Under the pieces are notes generated by a model. The model worked only from the letters and a program-made list of their open reading frames with translations, did no database searches and had not been told where the DNA came from. This document shows, one piece after another, positions 5,465 through 7,832 of a stretch of 7,832 bases of DNA (position 1 is its first letter; every line of letters starts with the position of its first letter). A program made the translations under genes and the position numbers. The DNA comes from Candidatus Kapaibacterium sp. Lineage in GTDB: Bacteria; Bacteroidota; Ignavibacteria; Palsa-1295. Location: NCBI GenBank assembly GCA_025450975.1, contig JANWLI010000170.1, positions 1 through 7,832 on the forward strand, in the 5' to 3' direction.

Positions 5465-7024
5465 ATGAACCACCTATTTCGCCTCGCACTTGCTTTCTTG
5501 CTAGGTATGCCGATTGCGGCAAGCGCTCAGCTTTTCATCATGCCGAATGTTCTCGTTAGTGGCGAATTACCAAATCCGAATGAAGTTGCAATCGCCATCG
5601 ATATCACTTCACCAACGACACTCGTTGCTGGCGCGAATCTGAACTGGCTCTATACCTCTCATGACCAGGGTGCGACGTGGAGTATTCAAAATCTCACTTC
5701 TTCGTATGGTGTCTGGGGCGATCCGCTGATCATCAGCGATCTTGAAGGCCGAATCTACTATGCGCATCTCTCGGGCGATGATCCGCGTGAACTCGATTGG
5801 CTTGATCGCATCGTTGTTCAAGTATCGACCGATGGCGGGGCAACCTTTAACGATGGCGCATGGACAGGGCTTAATCCATTCAAAGACCAGGATAAGGAAT
5901 GGCTCTCCTGTGATTATACGCAATCGCCGCATCATGGCAATATCTACATGTCGTGGACAGAGTTCGATCTTTACGGTAGCACGATTCCTGCCGATAGTTC
6001 ACGCATTCTGTTTGCCCGCACAACCGATGCAGGGCAGTCGTGGTCTGCGCCGATCGTTGTCAGCGATAAGGGAGGCGATTGCATCGATGAGAGTAATACG
6101 GTTGAGGGAGCAACAACGGCCGTCGGGCTGCAAGGGGAGATCTACATCAGTTGGTCGGCGCCAGAAGGCATCTTTTTCGATAGGTCAACCGATGGGGGCC
6201 TGACGTTCGGCAAGGATACGCTCATTGCTACACTAACTCCCGGCTGGTATTTCGATATTGAAGGAGTTCTTCGATGCAATGGATTTTCCATGACCGTTTG
6301 CGATATTAGTAATTCGCCGTATCGGGGTAATCTCTACATCCTGTTCTCCGATAAGCGCAATGGCGCGGCGAACACGGATGTGTTTCTCCTGGGCTCGAAA
6401 GATGGGGGTAAGACATGGGACTTACCAAAACGAGTTAATACCGATGCAACGCAACGGGAGCAGTTCTTCCCGGCGATCGCTATCGACCAGTCCACAGGGA
6501 TGCTCTACGTTGCCTACTATGACCGGCGCAACACGTCCGGCACGTTTACAGAAATGTATCTGTCAACGTCACGCGATGGTGGCGAAACCTTTACGGATAC
6601 GATGATCAGCGATAGCCCATTTGAAGCGTTGAAGTCCACGTTTATGGGAGATTACATGAACATTGCCGCCCATGACGGGCATATCTATCCGATCTGGACA
6701 CGCATAGACTCCAACAAAAAGACCAGCATTTGGATGACACATGTCGTTGATAGCGCAGCCATGGTTTCGGTTGAGCAGCCGGATTTGCAGCCCAACTTCC
6801 GTCTCTATCCCAACCCTGTAACATCACAACTCACGATCGTTGCTGAACATCAACCACGATCGCGAATTACTATTCATGATGCGCTCGGCAGGGAAGTTGC
6901 TGCTGTCGATCAGTTGGTAGGTACGGAAAAGCTCGCTACAGCCAACTGGCCGAATGGAGTATATTACTGCACCCTAACCGGAGATAACGAACGACGATCG
7001 TTGCCGTTCATTGTGAGTCATTAG
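5465..7024 (+). CDS. Secreted sialidase-like (BNR/Asp-box) beta-propeller with type IX secretion sorting domain
   Basis: The 519-residue protein starts with a Sec signal peptide (about 1-21, ending ASA before Q). Six Asp boxes of the S/T-x-D-x-G-x-T/S-W/F type lie at 65-72, 121-128, 186-193, 241-248, 311-318 and 369-376, which fits a six-bladed propeller. Residues about 446-519 form a Por/T9SS type A C-terminal domain: RLYPNPV, ITIHDALGREV, WPNGVYYCTL and a last strand RSLPFIVSH. Known type IX cargo is exported to the outer membrane and often cleaved and attached at the cell surface. The phrases EWLSCDYTQSPHHGNIYMSW, YVAYYDRRN and GDYMNIAAHDGHIYPIWTR resemble other secreted propellers of these phyla. 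I do not see the FRIP motif expected of true sialidases, so glycosidase activity should not be assumed. The ATG at 5465 opens the frame with the signal peptide. The stop overlaps that of the convergent gene. Confidence 0.93.
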   Translation: MNHLFRLALAFLLGMPIAASAQLFIMPNVLVSGELPNPNEVAIAIDITSPTTLVAGANLNWLYTSHDQGATWSIQNLTSSYGVWGDPLIISDLEGRIYYAHLSGDDPRELDWLDRIVVQVSTDGGATFNDGAWTGLNPFKDQDKEWLSCDYTQSPHHGNIYMSWTEFDLYGSTIPADSSRILFARTTDAGQSWSAPIVVSDKGGDCIDESNTVEGATTAVGLQGEIYISWSAPEGIFFDRSTDGGLTFGKDTLIATLTPGWYFDIEGVLRCNGFSMTVCDISNSPYRGNLYILFSDKRNGAANTDVFLLGSKDGGKTWDLPKRVNTDATQREQFFPAIAIDQSTGMLYVAYYDRRNTSGTFTEMYLSTSRDGGETFTDTMISDSPFEALKSTFMGDYMNIAAHDGHIYPIWTRIDSNKKTSIWMTHVVDSAAMVSVEQPDLQPNFRLYPNPVTSQLTIVAEHQPRSRITIHDALGREVAAVDQLVGTEKLATANWPNGVYYCTLTGDNERRSLPFIVSH

Positions 7025-7728
7025 CATCTGGCCGACTTGCGCTTCTTCCCAAGCTTACCCGCCTTCTTGATCTTGAGGATATACTGGTCGGCTGCCGGCA
7101 CTTTGCAGGACGTATCTCCCATATCGACTTCAACCGGGCCGATCTTGCGTGCGGCTTCGACTGCCGTATCGGTGAGCGCAGGTACGGCGCTGCCCACCGC
7201 GATAAGGAAAGTGTTCATCGTATATCGCACGCGATTCGGAGCCGTATGGATCTCTCTGACGACACGCTTGATGAGTTTATCAAGTGTTTTCAGATCCAGC
7301 TTATCGTCGTCGACAAGACCAACATAACTTGCAAAGGTCCCCCACCCGCAGGCTGCGATCTTCTCATCTTTAGCATCGATCCACTTTTTAGCAAGCTCCC
7401 ATCCGTGAGCACTCTCGGCTGCTACCCAGGGAACGGTAAACTCGTTATGCCATTCTGCGTGTGCGTTTTTCGCCCAACGTTCAAGGTCTGCTTTTGTCAT
7501 CTTCGTCTCGTCTGCGATCAGGCCGGCAAGATACATGGCATCGCCGTTACCGGTATCATAGAGTTCTTTGGCGAGCGTGTGGTCCTTCTTAACTTTCTTA
7601 ACGATCGCCTTCATATCGCCGATCCTGACCCCAAAGAAATCGCCGGTCGCTCCGCGATTGATGTAGATTCTCTTGATATGCTCGTCGGCCATATTTTCGA
7701 GTTCGGCCATTACTTCGTTCTTTGTCAT
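7021..7728 (-). CDS. DNA alkylation repair protein, AlkD-like HEAT-repeat family (PF08713 type)
   Basis: The 235-residue product matches the Bacteroidota form of the DNA alkylation repair family, alpha-helical HEAT-like proteins whose studied member AlkD removes alkylated bases. Recognisable segments are IYINRGATGDFFGVRIGDMKAIVKK (21-45), ELYDTGNGDAMYLAGLIAD (55-73), FTVPWVAAESAHGWELAKKWI (97-117), APNRVRYTMNTFLIAVGSAV (163-182) and VDMGDTSCKVP (201-211), and the lysine/arginine-rich end GKLGKKRKSARC. No signal peptide is present, so it acts in the cytoplasm. I cannot show that the AlkD catalytic residues are conserved. The ATG at 7728 overlaps the stop of the upstream membrane protein gene in an ATGA arrangement, so the two are probably translated together. 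Its TAA overlaps the stop of the convergent propeller gene. Confidence 0.9.
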   Translation of the reverse strand: MTKNEVMAELENMADEHIKRIYINRGATGDFFGVRIGDMKAIVKKVKKDHTLAKELYDTGNGDAMYLAGLIADETKMTKADLERWAKNAHAEWHNEFTVPWVAAESAHGWELAKKWIDAKDEKIAACGWGTFASYVGLVDDDKLDLKTLDKLIKRVVREIHTAPNRVRYTMNTFLIAVGSAVPALTDTAVEAARKIGPVEVDMGDTSCKVPAADQYILKIKKAGKLGKKRKSARC

Positions 7729-7832
7729 GCCTGTGCGAGTTTTGCTTGTGGTTTTGCGCGCATAAAGATCCCGACAATAAACGACATGACGCAGCCGATC
7801 AGTGCCGTCTCGGCAAGATAAAAGAGGCCGGC
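7725..7832 (-). CDS. C-terminal end of a membrane protein (5' part outside the window)
   Basis: The last 35 codons of a gene entering from the right edge encode FYLAETALIGCVMSFIVGIFM, a hydrophobic segment long enough to cross the membrane, then a basic cytoplasmic-type tail RAKPQAKLAQA. The stop TGA shares bases with the ATG of the DNA alkylation repair gene (ATGA). The visible part is too short to name the family. Confidence 0.65.
   Translation of the reverse strand, partial: AGLFYLAETALIGCVMSFIVGIFMRAKPQAKLAQA

Noticed and set aside
5742..6203. Plus-strand open frame of 153 codons inside the propeller gene
   Set aside because: Overlaps the coherent Asp-box frame and gives an R/S-rich translation without domains.
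1..7832. tRNA, rRNA, CRISPR, insertion sequence or prophage content
   Set aside because: No cloverleaf, direct-repeat array, transposase or phage-like gene was seen on either strand.

Overview
The window looks like a chromosomal segment of a Bacteroidota/Chlorobiota-type bacterium, perhaps close to the Kapabacteria/Ignavibacteria side. Four things point there: a secreted protein ending in a type IX secretion (Por) C-terminal sorting domain; two exact matches to the Bacteroidota -7 promoter element TAnnTTTG; an almost complete lack of Shine-Dalgarno sequences in front of the genes; and a DNA alkylation repair protein of the 'GKKRK...C' type that I associate with Bacteroidota. The placement is inference, because the window has no rRNA or other marker gene.

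Left half (1-4511, all on the minus strand). NADH dehydrogenase (complex I) subunits NuoE (3978-4511) and NuoF (1-1045, cut by the window edge) normally sit side by side. Here they are separated by a tight three-gene unit: an inner-membrane protein with a duplicated motif (2788-3882), a small beta-rich protein without a signal peptide (2416-2784), and a signal-peptide-bearing, probably outer-membrane beta-barrel protein (1074-2438). NuoE ends in its own hairpin terminator. NuoE and NuoF each carry the same 15-base promoter block, placed so close to the ATG that their mRNAs should be leaderless or nearly so. The trio therefore appears to be an inserted, separately transcribed envelope module.

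Middle (4512-4930) is a 419-base AT-rich intergenic region. It holds two copies of the palindrome TGTATACA upstream of nuoE, a strong hairpin abutting the only perfect Shine-Dalgarno of the window, a 12-codon mini-ORF containing a GNRA-capped hairpin, and a 17-base inverted repeat upstream of the next gene.

Right half. On the plus strand are a small lipoprotein resembling the SnoaL/DUF4440 (NTF2-like) fold (4931-5395) and a secreted six-Asp-box (BNR) beta-propeller with a type IX sorting domain (5465-7024). Convergent to it, with overlapping stop codons, is a PF08713-type DNA alkylation repair gene (7021-7728). That gene is coupled by an ATGA overlap to the end of a membrane protein gene running off the window (7725-7832). 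No mobile element, CRISPR array, tRNA or rRNA was seen.
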